This document shows, piece after piece, positions 49,915-61,151 of a stretch of 64,000 nt of DNA (positions within the stretch are counted from its first letter, which is position 1; each line of letters begins with the position of its first letter). Below the pieces are notes generated by a model. It did not search any database and was not told where the DNA came from. It saw only the letters and a list, made by a program, of their open reading frames with translations. The stretch covers positions 220,262,501 through 220,326,500 of the forward strand of contig JADMNL010000022.1 in the NCBI GenBank assembly GCA_016271365.2. Reading direction: 5' to 3'. The stretch is from Neoceratodus forsteri. Its lineage: Eukaryota; Chordata; Ceratodontiformes; Ceratodontidae. Position numbers and translations under genes: made by a program.

Positions 49915-50262
49915 CACCATACAGTAAAACACACACACTTATACAGTGAGATGCACATTTCATGTACTAAAATATATACATCATTTAGTGAGAAGCATAC
50001 TAACTACGTAGTGAACAGCATACACTATATAGTGAACAGCCTACACTATGTAGTGAAAAGCATACATCATAGACTGAAATACACATGTCATATAGTAAAA
50101 TGCATACATTATATGTGAAATGTGTATGCGGTATATTGAAATACATGTATCATATAATGATGCATATACCTATTATACACTGAAATGCATATACTATGTG
50201 GTAAAATTCATGCATTATGTACTGAAACATACACATTACATCATACAGAGTATCACAAACAC
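49915..50262. repeat. Tandem repeat, units about 24 bp, left palindrome arm
   Basis: Units of the form ATAGTGAAATGCATACATTAT recur about 14 times with drift (AGTGAACAGCATACACTATA, AGTGAAAAGCATACATCATA). Confidence 0.88.
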
Positions 50263-52689
50263 TATAGACTGAGATTAGCACCCCACCACACACACACACA
50301 CTGGAGAATGCTGGCCTGGTTACAGAATGTCTTTCAAGCTTCAGAAGGTAAACAGAACAGGGCTATCTTTTCTATCTCTTTATGTGCTTTTGTCCATCTT
50401 ATTTTTCTTGCACAACTTTAATCAATTTTCAGAACATTGTGAAGTGACACAAAAATCTTTATAACTAGTTTACATATCATTTCTTCTTTTAGCTGAGCGC
50501 TGCCTTCATTTGCTGTTAAAAATTCATTTGTGTGGGAAGCCAATGCTTAGGTTACCTATAACATATCACAGTCATACCATATAAACATTAAGGACTGTAT
50601 GCAGTTTTCTGTTGTGACATTTTGTTCAGATTTTGTATTGCCTATAAGTATTATGCGTACTCTGTAACTTTCTATTGTCCAGCAACATATTAGAACTGAA
50701 TGGTTGGAAAACGTTGCAGAACTGTGGCAGTCTGAGCATCTAGTTTTCATAGTTTGTTGTCTGCAGAGATTGTTTCAATTGAGTATTTGTTTATGTTTTA
50801 GGAAAAGTTCTTGGTTGAGAAATGAAAGTACAGTATATGCTGTACATACTTTTACAAACCACACAGAAGGCCAGATTGTCTAACTTGAGGATTTATAATA
50901 AATATATACTTGTTTTTAAAGCTTTTACTACTTCATCCTCCCCCTGGTACTGATGTGGAGCACTCCCTTAATGGTTACCCATAAGATAGCTAACTTAAAC
51001 ACCACATGGTTGTTTACTGTGCATAGAAAAGGACAAAATGAGAAGTTGTGGCATGTTATCATGCTGCAAAGCAGACACAGCGCAAACCCACTCCAATGCA
51101 GATCGGGAGATGCAACTTGGGGAGAAGAAAGTCAGGAGGGGATATTTACTATTCTAACTCCATGGAGGTACAACCGGGGAGGATAAGGTTCAAGAGGATA
51201 TTTAATGATTCTAACTCTGGGGGATTCAAATTGGGGGGAGATCATGAAAGTGAATGTGAGAACAACAAAAAAAAACGTTACAGAATCAAACCCAGATCTG
51301 CTGGATGCAGCAAGCCCATTCAGAGGCTATGACTCTAACCTGTACAGTACACTGCCTGCATGGATTGGTGGCACACACACTAGCAGACTTAAACTGATCA
51401 GCATGAGTGAAAACAGTTACAAGTACCGTCCTATAATATTTACGCTTTTATGTCAATGTTTTCACTCATACTATTCTTCTCAGTTCACACATCCCTGAGC
51501 TGCTATGTCAATGCGATCTTGATGGTATACCCCCTCTAAATGCTCCCGTACGAGAACACACTGTACACAGGATAAGAAGTACAATAGTTCTGTGGGCTGA
51601 CTGGCTAAAATCCCATCAGTGATTTATAACTAATAAAAAACAGTCTGTATTCCCCGGCCTGGGAATGCTGTTTCCCATGATTCCTGCTGCAGTGGAGAAG
51701 GGGATGCACTATGTGGCTAGACCAGGCTTACTACTGGAAAGCCAATTCCTGGCACAGCTCTGCCCACCTTGCAGTGTTCCCCAGATATGTTTAGGGTACC
51801 AAGGGACAGCAAATTCCACCAACGTGCATCCCAGTGCAAAGCTGAAAAGTGAAAATCAAGCATATGCCAGTCCCCAGACTTGGTCCCCAAGTGATTGTTG
51901 CAGAAATATATATATATATACACATATTTTTTTTTCTCACCCAAGAATCTTCATTAATGAAAAAACAAAAACAACAAAAATAGACAAATTAATTAAAACA
52001 AACTCTGCATACTATAAACTATTAAGAGCTATATGCTCACATTATTACAGTTCTTGCTATGTTTCATAGTCATTCGGCTCAGATAAGCTACTGGACTAAC
52101 AAAGTAACTGATTTCACATAATTGCACTTCTAAGCAATAGACAATCTGAACAAAATGTCACTGATATTAGGAAAATACAGGCAACCAATCCCTTATACTT
52201 CTATGGTATGACTGTGATATCTTATAAATATTTCTAAATTAGCTTCCCACACAATGTGTTTTCACATAGCAAATAAAGGCAGTGCTCAGATAAAAAAACT
52301 ATATTTAACAAGTTCTAAACTTTGTTTTGTCACATCCCAATGTTCTGAAATGTCAGTGGAGTATGCCCACACATTTATGGAACAAGTACTGTAGACATAG
52401 GTCACCACTGGAAATGGTGTATCACATCTCGACTTGCTATCCTAGGTAAATATATATATACCTGACAATAAAGACATAACAACAGAACATAGACCTGGAG
52501 CATATGTTGCTGTGCCACAACAGTGTGAACAGTCTCCACCACAATGTGAGGAGAAAAGATGGCTTTTCATATAAATGGTTCCATGATGAGATGCTAATTT
52601 CCTGTTAGAGCCTTCCATGGATTGAGGTCATTTACATGTGAGATGTTTATAAATGGCAACTTTTTTTTATAATTTATATATACACACAC

Positions 52690-53217
52690 TACCTAGCCCC
52701 TTCCTCTAGAGTTGGATCCATACCACTCCTCATGTCACTTCCCTACATTCCTTCTTTCAATTTCCAACCCATGGTTTGCTCCCTTGTGGTGGGATCCAGC
52801 CTGGCTGAACCCACCTCTTATAGGTACAGAGCTAGCAGTTCTCCAGGTGGAGAGAAGTGGACAGTGTAGTGGATCAGGGCTTGGTATGCCCATGACATCT
52901 TGCCCAGGGAGGTGTTTCTTTCTCTTCAAGCCCCTACCTTGGGACATCATGGTTTGAGCCCAGGTGTCATACATACCAAAGTGTGATGAGCATAACTCAC
53001 CAGCATCATCCTCCCGCCAGCAGTACTGTTGCATTGCCACCTGTGGTCCTCCAGGTCAGCGGTACTATGAGGCCACAGAAATCCTCTCCCGGAGGAAGAG
53101 CATGTCTTCACGATGTTTGATCTTTTCCCCACAGCCCCCTGATGCCTAAAGCTCATTCACAAACTCAGGTCATAGCTATGGGATGATAGCGCTACCACTG
53201 CACTGCCAGGCCAGCTC
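52690..53217 (-). mobile_element. tRNA-derived SINE family A
   Basis: Read from 53217 down, it begins GAGCTGGCCTGGCAGTGCAG and TGGTAGCGC, an A-box region. GACCTGAGTTTGTGAATGAG occupies the B-box position. The rest resembles the copy at 60505-60931 in order and wording (CAGCCCCCTGA on the plus strand, CTCTCC...GAGGA). It sits in the expanded part of the palindrome's right arm. Confidence 0.65.
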
Positions 53218-53799
53218 AATAAATGGCGAAGTATCAAATCAGTGCTTACAGTGCTAACACCATTGGGATGCCCAAATGTCTACTTTGCTCCATGGTAGCC
53301 TATTATTTCCATTGAATGTAGTATCCTAATTTTGCCAGCAGGGAGTTGTGCATTCTCCGTGAGCAGCTTTTAGTGTTCTGTTTTGGGCTGCTCACCAGGG
53401 GGTATTGTAGACATGGGTTGAATTAGGCATGAGCCTACATGAACTGCGATCCACCACTCTGGTAAAATTATAGAGGTTCCTGCACCACTGTCCCCATCTA
53501 CCGAATACTGTTAGAAATTCCACCACCTGCAAATGGCAGTTCCCCTCTAAAAATCTGAATGTGAGGTTCCCCACCTAAACATTCCAGTCAAACCACTGCT
53601 GTTTAAATCATTCTTGCACTCAGTATTTGCTCTTGGTGGTTTCAAAATAGCAGACTTTGTGCCTTACAAATTAGTGGAGTGGAAATGGACTTTGCTATGA
53701 AAACCTCAACGTAGCAAAACAATGGCCCATTCTCACACTAGGCAGGTGCAGCAGGAAATGAGTGCAGTGGCGGGGGCTAATGAATCTCAGTATAGAGTG

Positions 53800-53961
53800 A
53801 ATGGTACATTGCAATTCATATGTTTCAGTGTATGATGTATGCATTTTGCAACATAACATTTAGTGTACTGATATATATATAAGCCTCACTGTATAATGTG
53901 TATATTTCATTATGTTGTGTATGTGTTTGCCATGTAATGTATGCATTTTAATTTATATAAT
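53800..53961. repeat. 24-bp repeats, right palindrome arm, inner part
   Basis: Inverse copies of the left-arm units (TTTCAGTGTATGATGTATGC, ACTGTATAATGTGTATATTTC). Separated from 54245-54800 by a MITE insertion. Confidence 0.82.
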
Positions 53962-54244
53962 GGGGTGAGATGACATGCCATTCTTTTTTTCAGCATAAAA
54001 CCACCACCATGAGATATCACACTCTGCTGACATCACCAAAGTGTGATAACTGGCATTTCTCCAGTTATCACACCCCTATTGTATAAAACGGATACATGTT
54101 GTGCACTCATGTAATATGGAAAATATTTTCACTCCTGCACAGTGACCTCTCACTGCACCTCTTCACCACTCGTCAATATCCAGAGGTCACTCTAAAGGAG
54201 TGAGAATATTTTCCATATCACACTAGTGCCTATCATGTAGCCCC
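53962..54244. mobile_element. Hairpin-rich MITE with GGGG...CCCC ends
   Basis: The left end GGGGTGAGATGACATGCC pairs with the right end GCCTATCATGTAGCCCC. Inside are two strong hairpins: GTGTGATAACTGG/CCAGTTATCACAC around 54042-54074, and ATATGGAAAATATTTTCACT near 54115 with its inverse ending ATTTTCCATAT near 54217. No coding capacity. It interrupts the 24-bp repeats. Confidence 0.7.
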
Positions 54245-54810
54245 TTAGCATTGTATAAGTGTTTCATTAAATGATATATGTGCAGTGTTTCAGTTCATCA
54301 CTGTGTGTATAAGAATGTTTCCTAAAGTAAGAGTCTTAAAAACACCATGCTGAACAATGTCAATGTAATTATTTACATGACTCTATGTATCTGTATTGGA
54401 ATGTTCCCAAACATGACTGGAACATCTGTGGGAATTATATGTATTTCAACCTTGATTTAACAGATTGACTATTACTAATGTGTTTGTGGTCTTTTCCTGT
54501 TGTCCTAGGTCATCCCTGTTAATGGGCCTTGTGCTCAGTGGGCCTTACTCACTTACCACAGATCTAACTAACTAACTTATATAATATTGCTGCTTTACTG
54601 AACCATTTATTTCACTATTTGATATATGCATTTCAGATGTAGATGAATGCATTTCGCTATATGGTATAGAGTATGCAGTTCACTACATAGTGTCTGTAGT
54701 TCACTATATAGTGTGTGTGTTTCACTCTATAATGTATTTGTTTCAACATATGATGCATGCATCTGACTATATAATGTATGTAGTTTGCTATATGGTGTAT
54801 ATAGCCAGAA
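54245..54810. repeat. 24-bp repeats, right palindrome arm, outer part
   Basis: At 54600-54800 the units read TGCATTTCGCTATATGGTAT, AGTTCACTACATAGTGTC and AGTTTGCTATATGGTGTATA, inverse to the left arm. The stretch 54245-54310 also fits. About 54310-54595 is mostly unassigned. Confidence 0.75.
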
Positions 54811-54859
54811 TATATAAATTATGTCCCTAATGGTAGCCCATGTGCCTGTGTCCCTCCTC

Positions 54860-55820
54860 TCTCTCTCTCTCTCCCCTGTCTCTCTCATGCTATCTCTCCC
54901 CACCCCCATATGCTATCTCTCTCTGTCCCACACGTTTTGGTGTTGACTTTCAACTGCCAAATACTGAAACACTTCTCCAGTCACCACACATCCTGTCTCC
55001 AATGTTAAACCTTCTTCCCTGTCAGCCTGTATAGTCAAACACTGTAACATGTTATAAACAACTGCATTACTAATTATTAAGCACCTGCATTTTGTTCTCA
55101 TGCCTTTTGTCCAATGACACCCCACTAATTGGAGCCCACACCCCCTCTTCTCCACAGACTCACCCTGCTGATCCCTTTGTGAGCTGCTCCATCCAGACCT
55201 CCAGTCTCCTGCACAGGCTGACTTGTTCCTGCTAGGGCTCTTCCAGCTGTTGTCACAGAAATGTCTGCAAAAGGTCTCCTGCACCCGTTTTCATGTTGGC
55301 TGGCATATTCCTCTCAGGGCCCATGCCACAGCCTAAAGTGAGTGCTGAACAAAGGGCACTCATGCGAACCACTGAAGGTCCAGGCATGAGAAGAGCAGAG
55401 AAGCCATTGCCTGGTGTATGGATTGTAGCATTTTCCCTGTTATGGACTCACCACTTCTCCCCAATCACTTACACACCTGAGGGGTAGTAGTGACTCACAG
55501 CCTTTGTCACCCATACTGTCACTGTAGCTCCACCCAGCCAACCAGGAATCACTGCAGAAGGGCACTGCAACCTCTCTGCCCCTGTGAGAAATCATCAAAG
55601 GACATAGGAACCATCCTGCTGGCTCCTGCTCCTGGCATCCTGAGTGTGGAGTGTGAACTGGAGTTGCCAGCATGTCAGATTGATCTAATCACCCAGTGCC
55701 ACAGTCAGTGCAAATAACATTTCAAGTGCAATAAACAAAAATATAATGTATGAACCTATGCATAACAATGTTAGACACAGCTGGGTTCCAGAATAAATTA
55801 ATATAACAGGAAATTAATCA
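54860..55820. other. No recognisable feature apart from a short CT run
   Basis: CT-rich stretch at about 54855-54905, then GC-richer sequence. Frames up to 123 codons (54913-55284, minus strand) carry no motif that I can name. Confidence 0.4.
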
Positions 55821-56092
55821 TAGAAACAAAGCCGGCATGGCAGATAAGGACTGCAAGGCCCATCCAGTCTGCCCATTTCTTTTTCTTCCTTTTAAATGTG
55901 CTATCAACCTTGCTCTGTCAATGGCCTATATTCATAATCATCTATATTGCTCACTTATACCTATCTCATGCCTGTTTGAAGCCCTGCATTGTATTCATAT
56001 CCACCACTTCCTGAGGTAGACGTTCCATGCATCCACTGCCCTTTCTGTGAAAAAGAACTTCCTCACAGGAGTAATGTGAGAGAGTTCTTTCC
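55820..56092 (-). mobile_element. CR1 3' fragment
   Basis: It starts with CATAGAAACAAAGCC and GGCAGATAAGGACTGCAAGG, the complement of a CR1 tail. It continues with antisense CR1 C-terminal sequence (...CCACTTCCTGAGGTAGACG..., ...CTGTGAAAAAGAACTTCCTC...). Confidence 0.82.
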
Positions 56093-56183
56093 TGAAAAAA
56101 ATAAAGAAAGAGAAAAAAAGATGGATATTTTTAAATATGCAGACAGAATAAAAGACACCTTGAATTTTTCCACGAACATTCAC

Positions 56184-56568
56184 CTGTATTGTTTTAATTT
56201 GTTTCTTCCACTTCAGCTGTGAAGTCTCTGGATGTCAGTAGTAGTTTGACACGAATAACAAAGAATAGTTAGACAATGCTGAGGGTTGACTTTTCTGCAA
56301 TAATCCGGAAGGAGTAAGCAAGAGATGGTTGTTGTCCGACTTATCTCATACAGGCATCTTCCATAAAATATGTGAGAGCACCATCAAAGCTGATGTGGTT
56401 GGTATATCCATCCTGTGACGTTAATGAGGTACTGCCACAGTCCATCTTTCCTTTCTTCACCATACATTGCTTGGTCTTCATGCAGCTGTCAGCAACACAA
56501 CTGAAGTTCCCAGCAGAGGAACAAGTGCACAGCTGGGTACAGTCTGATAGCTTCACCATTTCACCAAC
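56184..56568 (-). pseudogene. Gene 2 exon: TILa module plus decayed first half of VWD
   Basis: After a CCTTAG acceptor the exon reads in phase 0 VGEMVKLSDCTQLCTCSSAG, then NFSCVADSCMKTKQCMVKKG, a TILa/VWC-like module with its cysteines. It then enters a VWD start (HISFDGALTYFMEDAC) that lacks the usual first cysteine and GDPHY motif. From about 56350 down, stops appear; fragments in other frames still resemble VWD (CLYEIS, SFRIIAEKSTLSIV, VIRVKLLLTSRDFTAEVEE). I take the GTGAATG donor beside 56184 as the end. A GTATGA site next to 56352 is an alternative but would leave the phase mismatched with 49070. The exon follows the TIL exon in phase (YYQ then VGEMV). Confidence 0.72.
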
Positions 56569-57009
56569 CTAAGGCAGAAAAAGAATAGATTCACCGTTCT
56601 CATTAGTACCATTCTTATTGTCACTGGTATTACTTTGTTGTTTTATTTAAATAATTTTCCTCTCCTTGTAATTTGTTCACATTTTTGATATTGTTGAAAC
56701 TATGTTATATTGTCATTGTCTATTGGACACCACTGCAGAGAAGCATTGGATCAATGATTTTCCAAAATAAATCAAATTAAAAAAACAACTAGAAAACTAA
56801 TGTATTCTTAATAGAATACTAGTACTAATATCCTCTAAAAGCAGCAACTGATATTATATAACTATATAACTTCAAATGCAGTGGCTGAGTACTTATATAA
56901 CGTGTTTTCTACCTATACTGAAGAGTTGGATACACTGATTTTCCATACATTTAAGATCTCTTAGTGATTTCAACAAAAAACAGTAAGTCATTGAGTATTG
57001 CAAGTGTTG
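56569..57009. other. No recognisable feature
   Basis: AT-rich intron sequence upstream of the TILa exon. Confidence 0.4.
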
Positions 57010-57233
57010 ATTCATATAATGTAATTATAAACACCATGGAAACATAACTGACAGGACACAGCCATCTTATACAGTACTGTAAGTGTATTGGTGTATGTCA
57101 ATGTGTATAAACACATGGAAACAGTATTGACGATACAGCCATATTATACAATACTGTAAGAGCACTGGTGTATATCAATGCGAATAAACACATGGACACA
57201 GTATTGAGCAGATACAACCATGTTGTAAAGCAA
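57010..57233. repeat. 77-bp tandem repeat, part 1
   Basis: ACACATGGAAACAGTATTGA-type words recur at about 57031, 57111 and 57188. ACAGCCAT.TTATACA.TACTG lies between them. The array resumes at 58150. Confidence 0.85.
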
Positions 57234-58140
57234 ATGGGGGCTATGCACTAATGGGCAGGAAGTACGCACCTAAGCTGCGAACCCCATCCATGTCCCTGGA
57301 AGGTGCAGGGTGTGTGGTATGCACGACAGCATAAATTTAAAGGGCACGTGTCTGTGGCCACACCACCTATGGTGTGCTGGGCCATGCAGATCAGTCAAGG
57401 GTGGAGCAGCAGACCCAGGTGGGCAGCACTGGTCCCTACAGTGGATCTCTTACATGGACAGGTGCACTGTTGCTGTGTGCCCTACTGGATGACAGATGGC
57501 CAGGTTCCATGGAGGTGTGTGGTGGCAGTACACTGGACATCTCGAGATGCAGCACTGACAGACCATGTGAGTGGTGGGTGTCAGTGCTGCAGGTGTATGT
57601 GTGTGGGGGGTATCACTGGCCAGGGACAGCTGCAGCCATAGGGGTGCTGTGCCCCTTCAGGTGCCATGCTGGTGCAATGTTGGGCTGTGGGCAGCATGAG
57701 CACCATGGTGCAACCCTGGGGTGGGAGTTGCTGCTTCGGGGGGTCAGGGCTGCACCATGTGTGTGTGTGTGTGTTGGGGGATCTGCCTCTGGGGTACAGG
57801 AATTGGGCAGGCCTGCTCTGTGGGGGATGCCCACCTGCTGCAGGGCACGTAGGGGGCTTATGGCTGGGTGCACCCTGGTGTAACAGTCATCCTCCTATTT
57901 ATCCTGGTGCACTGCACTACACAGCTTTGTGCAAGCTGTGTTCTACAGGCACACCCCCAGAATGCCCCTAGACCATTGCTGTCAAGCGTGGCCAGGGAAT
58001 CCCATGTATTACTGCTTTGTACCCCATTAGTGAAGATGCATGTACGGGGTCCACAGGACCCCACTACACGGCATTCAGAGCATATATCTATGCCTAGTCT
58101 CCAGTTTCCATTACCCGTAGGCATAGTGCATAGAATCCCA
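57234..58140. mobile_element. Non-autonomous DNA transposon, about 907 bp
   Basis: The left terminus TGGGGGCTATGCACTAATGG and the right terminus (complement TGGGATTCTATGCACTATGC) are imperfect inverted repeats. The interior is GC-rich, unlike its surroundings, with no recognisable transposase despite frames up to 169 codons. It splits the 77-bp array. Confidence 0.62.
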
Positions 58141-58149
58141 TTATATGTG

Positions 58150-58228
58150 TCAGCATATCATCACGTGTATAAACACATGGAAACTGTATTGACAAGATAC
58201 AGCCATGTTATACAATACTGTACATGAA

Positions 58229-58270
<42 letters not shown>

Positions 58271-58330
58271 ATGTGCATAAACACATGAGAACTATATTGA
58301 CAAGATATAGCCATATTGACCAGGTGCCAA
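58150..58330. repeat. 77-bp tandem repeat, part 2, with (AT)n
   Basis: It contains TATAAACACATGGAAACTGT and CATAAACACATGAGAACTAT, equivalent to the units at 57010-57233. An (AT)n run of about 40 bp (58230-58268) interrupts it. Confidence 0.82.
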
Positions 58331-59030
58331 TTTTGAATAAAAATAAGGTAGTAAGATAATTTCCCTTATATTTCCATAGTTACACCTCCTCAAATAAACT
58401 ACTTTATCTTTAGAAAGATCTATTTTCAACCATTAAAGAGTTAGGAACTTTTAGTAAATGAAGCTTAGAGTGAGGGTCAATAGTTACACCACATACTGAT
58501 ACACGTTTGATATATGGATACACATACATGCATACACGATGATATAGAAAAATACATTTTTAGATACCAATATGGCAAAAGTAGATTTTCAGTATGTTGA
58601 TACATACAGAGTGTTTCAAAATAATGCAACTGTGTGTATCTGCCTCCAGACGTGCATGACATGATTTGTTTCCAGCCCTAATGGTCAAAATGTTAGAGCT
58701 TTCTAAAGTAATTACCTTTAAAAGGACTAACTTTTAAATTATTGGAGTTAAAAACATATAAATGAACGCTTTTGCAATTAGGTCAACATTCTTACACAAT
58801 GTCTATATATGTGTTTAATGTATTATTACACAAAAATAGACATCAATATTGTAACATTTTCAGTTTGAATTTTGCTCTGTTTGACAAGAGAACCCACATG
58901 GGTGCCACACCGGGTGAGAATGAGAAACATATGTATGCATGTCATGCTACACTAATAGGAAACTGCATCATGCAAATGGATACATTTTGTTGTATGATTA
59001 GTCTCATATAATGAAGAATGTGCTTCTTAC
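58331..59030. other. No recognisable feature
   Basis: AT-rich intron sequence on the 3' side (gene sense) of the TIL exon. Confidence 0.4.
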
Positions 59031-59232
59031 CTGGTAGTACAAGCCATCATACATACAGCCGCACTTCTGTTGAGGGACACAGAATGTGCCACTTTGCTTA
59101 TATCCTACCGTTACAGTAGCATCCTTCTGCGCATGCTCCAGTACAGTAATCCCCAAGTGCAGAAGGCACACAGGAATCCTGGCAGGAGATTTCCACATGA
59201 GTTCATAGTGACTATTTCAGGACATTGCAAAG
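59031..59232 (-). pseudogene. Gene 2 exon: TIL (trypsin-inhibitor-like) domain with about four frameshifts
   Basis: A TTTTCAG acceptor and a GTAAGA donor bound 202 nt. Pieces in three frames together give a complete TIL cysteine framework: CPE, SHYEL, CGN, CQDSCVPSALGDYC, TGACAEGCYCN, then GYKQSGTFCVPQQKCGC and MYDGLYYQ. The exon starts in phase 1, as expected after a C8 exon, and ends in phase 0 next to VGEMV of 56568. The order C8, TIL, TILa, VWD is the repeating unit of tectorin, zonadhesin and IgGFc-binding proteins. Residue conservation is excellent although the frame breaks every 10-30 codons, which is odd for an old pseudogene. Confidence 0.8.
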
Positions 59233-60504
59233 CTGAAAATACAGAAGGTGATGCTCTGCTGTTAAAGTAACAGGAAAGACAGAGTTTTTCTAAAAGTCCC
59301 AGATTTGTCTAACAGGTGGAGTGGGCACTGAAAAAAGCCCACCTCATAATATTAGGAACATCAGATTATGCAAGCCATAGGATACAGCAGGGTGTGTGGA
59401 AATATTAAATTGCTGTACACCCCAGGATGGCTGTGATGCACGAGGCACAGCCCAGTGCCTTCAACCACCTAGGAAGTGAGGTATTTCATGGCATTGCTAC
59501 ACAACTTGGAGTCTGTTATTATACTTATAAAATGGTTTAAGAGTAACAAAAAAAAAACAGGAAACGGAGTAAAATCTGAACCATGTGGTATTTGAAATAA
59601 ATGCTTGGTCATATGACCAGTTTTGGCCAATCAGATAGCTCACTTGACCCAACCCATTTCATAAATTGCATATATCTTCTGAATATAATTTCCCATATCT
59701 CCATTAGTATGCATTAACCTGAAGCTCTGGTCCCTACCTGTTAGAGTTCATCCTGTGTACATCTAACATCCTAATGCTCACATGACATCACAATCTGTTG
59801 TCATGGAAATGAATCTGATGTCACAAATAGATGACTGGGATGGCATGTATAGACAGAACTGAGACCAGAAAGTCTAAAGAACAGAATCCTGTTTCAATAG
59901 CAGTGACCATATTTATAAAGACAAAGTGGACAATAAAATGTTTTAAATTTACAAGTTGAGACAAAAGATACAATTTTGCTAAAATACTGTATGATGAGAT
60001 TTTTGCCAGATAGCAAATACTGCTGCTTTAATGCATGTTCCACTTAAACACATACTCAGAGTGGGCAAAGAGGGTATGCATTTAAAAGTGCTCCACTGTA
60101 TTATGCATTGAGGCATGACCAAGGGTTGGGTCACCATCTGTGACTGTAACCCATGCCTGGCTTGGTATTTTATAGCCACAGGATTAGATTAACAATGCAC
60201 CAATAGGATGAACTGCAAACGCATACATGCTAGTTTCCTCTTAAAGAACCCACAATGTCTTAGCATAAACTTGGTAAAAAACATTGTTTGACTCAGCTTA
60301 GTATGGATGTTGCAGATGCTGTGGCTTTGAATGATTGCTCTAAGCAGCGCTGGCATTAATCTAACTTTAGAACCTTCTCTGAAAGCATTATTGTGGGAAT
60401 AAATTTCTTAACCTTGAAAAACTGCAATTGTTTTCTGACTTTTGAGGCTTTGTGCTCTAACTGATGCCTTATTGTGGTTTATATGGAATAATCCTGTCAT
60501 CCCA
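59233..60504. other. No recognisable feature
   Basis: Upstream (gene sense) of the TIL exon. I looked for a C8 or VWD exon here and found none. Confidence 0.4.
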
Positions 60505-60931
60505 ACATCTTGAGGATTTACCCTGCCAGTGTGTTCCTCCTCCCAACTCCCACCACAAGATGGTTCTGGTTCCATTCAGTGGAAGGCATCAGGTATGGGG
60601 TCCGTGGGTGGTCAGAATTTCATCCTGCTGACCAGCGATTTTTTTCCCTTGGCTTTCAGAGCCCTCCCATTGGAGCAGCAAGCAGTGGCATCAGTGATGT
60701 CACCATGAATGCTACTGAGCATGGCTCATCAGACACCTGCCACCCCATCCCTTCATAGCAGTCCCTGCATCCTACCTCTTAGCTACCACTACGAGAGGAG
60801 AGCAAGCTGCCAGATCCTCAGCCCTTCTCCCTCCTGCCAGCCCCCTGACAGCCTGAGTTTGCTCCTGAACTCAGGTCACCAGCACTGCTAGAGGTAGTGC
60901 TACCACTGCACCGGCAGGCTGGCCCAATGAG
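60505..60931 (-). mobile_element. tRNA-derived SINE family A
   Basis: From 60931 down it reads GGGCCAGCCTGCCGGTGCAG, then TGGTAGCACTACC (A box), and GTGACCTGAGTTCAGGAGC (B-box position). It is the better preserved of two copies; the other is at 52690-53217. Confidence 0.72.
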
Positions 60932-61151
60932 GTACTTCATAAATAGGAGATCTCGGGAGAGTCAATTTTAAAACATACTCATACAGTAACCAACACAAAA
61001 CATAAATGCAATCATATGTTCAGTAGCTGCAAACATATTTTGGATAACGTATAAGAAAAATTTAGGTTCAAAGACATGTAAAGTAAAATCTTTCTGAGAC
61101 AAGCCTGCAAGATGCAATGCAATGATGTAGGGTAATTAAGTAACCTTTTAT

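Larger units (their letters stand above)
49881..54841. mobile_element. Interrupted 5-kb palindrome (foldback-type element or inverted duplication)
   Basis: The left arm 49881-50825 is matched in reverse on the right by 51937-52358, 53715-53961 and 54245-54841. Paired landmarks: ATGGGATGCCATTAGGG at 49881 with CCCTAATGGTAGCCCAT at 54825; the 24-bp repeats on both sides; GATTAGCACCCCACCACAC near 50274 with GGGGGCTAATGAATCTCAG near 53773; GCTGAGCGCTGCC near 50494 with GGCAGTGCTCAGA near 52279; ACAGTCATACCAT near 50570 with ATGGTATGACTGT near 52203. The core 50826-51936 has no recognisable gene. Right-arm gaps hold a segment with a SINE (52359-53714) and a MITE (53962-54244). Confidence 0.8.

Noticed and set aside
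56345..56352. GTATGA as donor of the TILa exon
   Set aside because: It would end the exon in phase 1, which does not fit the next recognised exon (phase 0), and VWD-like fragments continue beyond it. Kept only as an alternative.
57303..57883. Frames of 112 and 169 codons in GC-rich DNA
   Set aside because: Overlapping frames of equal length on both strands inside a likely non-autonomous element; no transposase motif.
60850..60931. Functional tRNA gene
   Set aside because: A- and B-box-like sequences only; no cloverleaf or anticodon arm that pairs. Better read as a SINE head.
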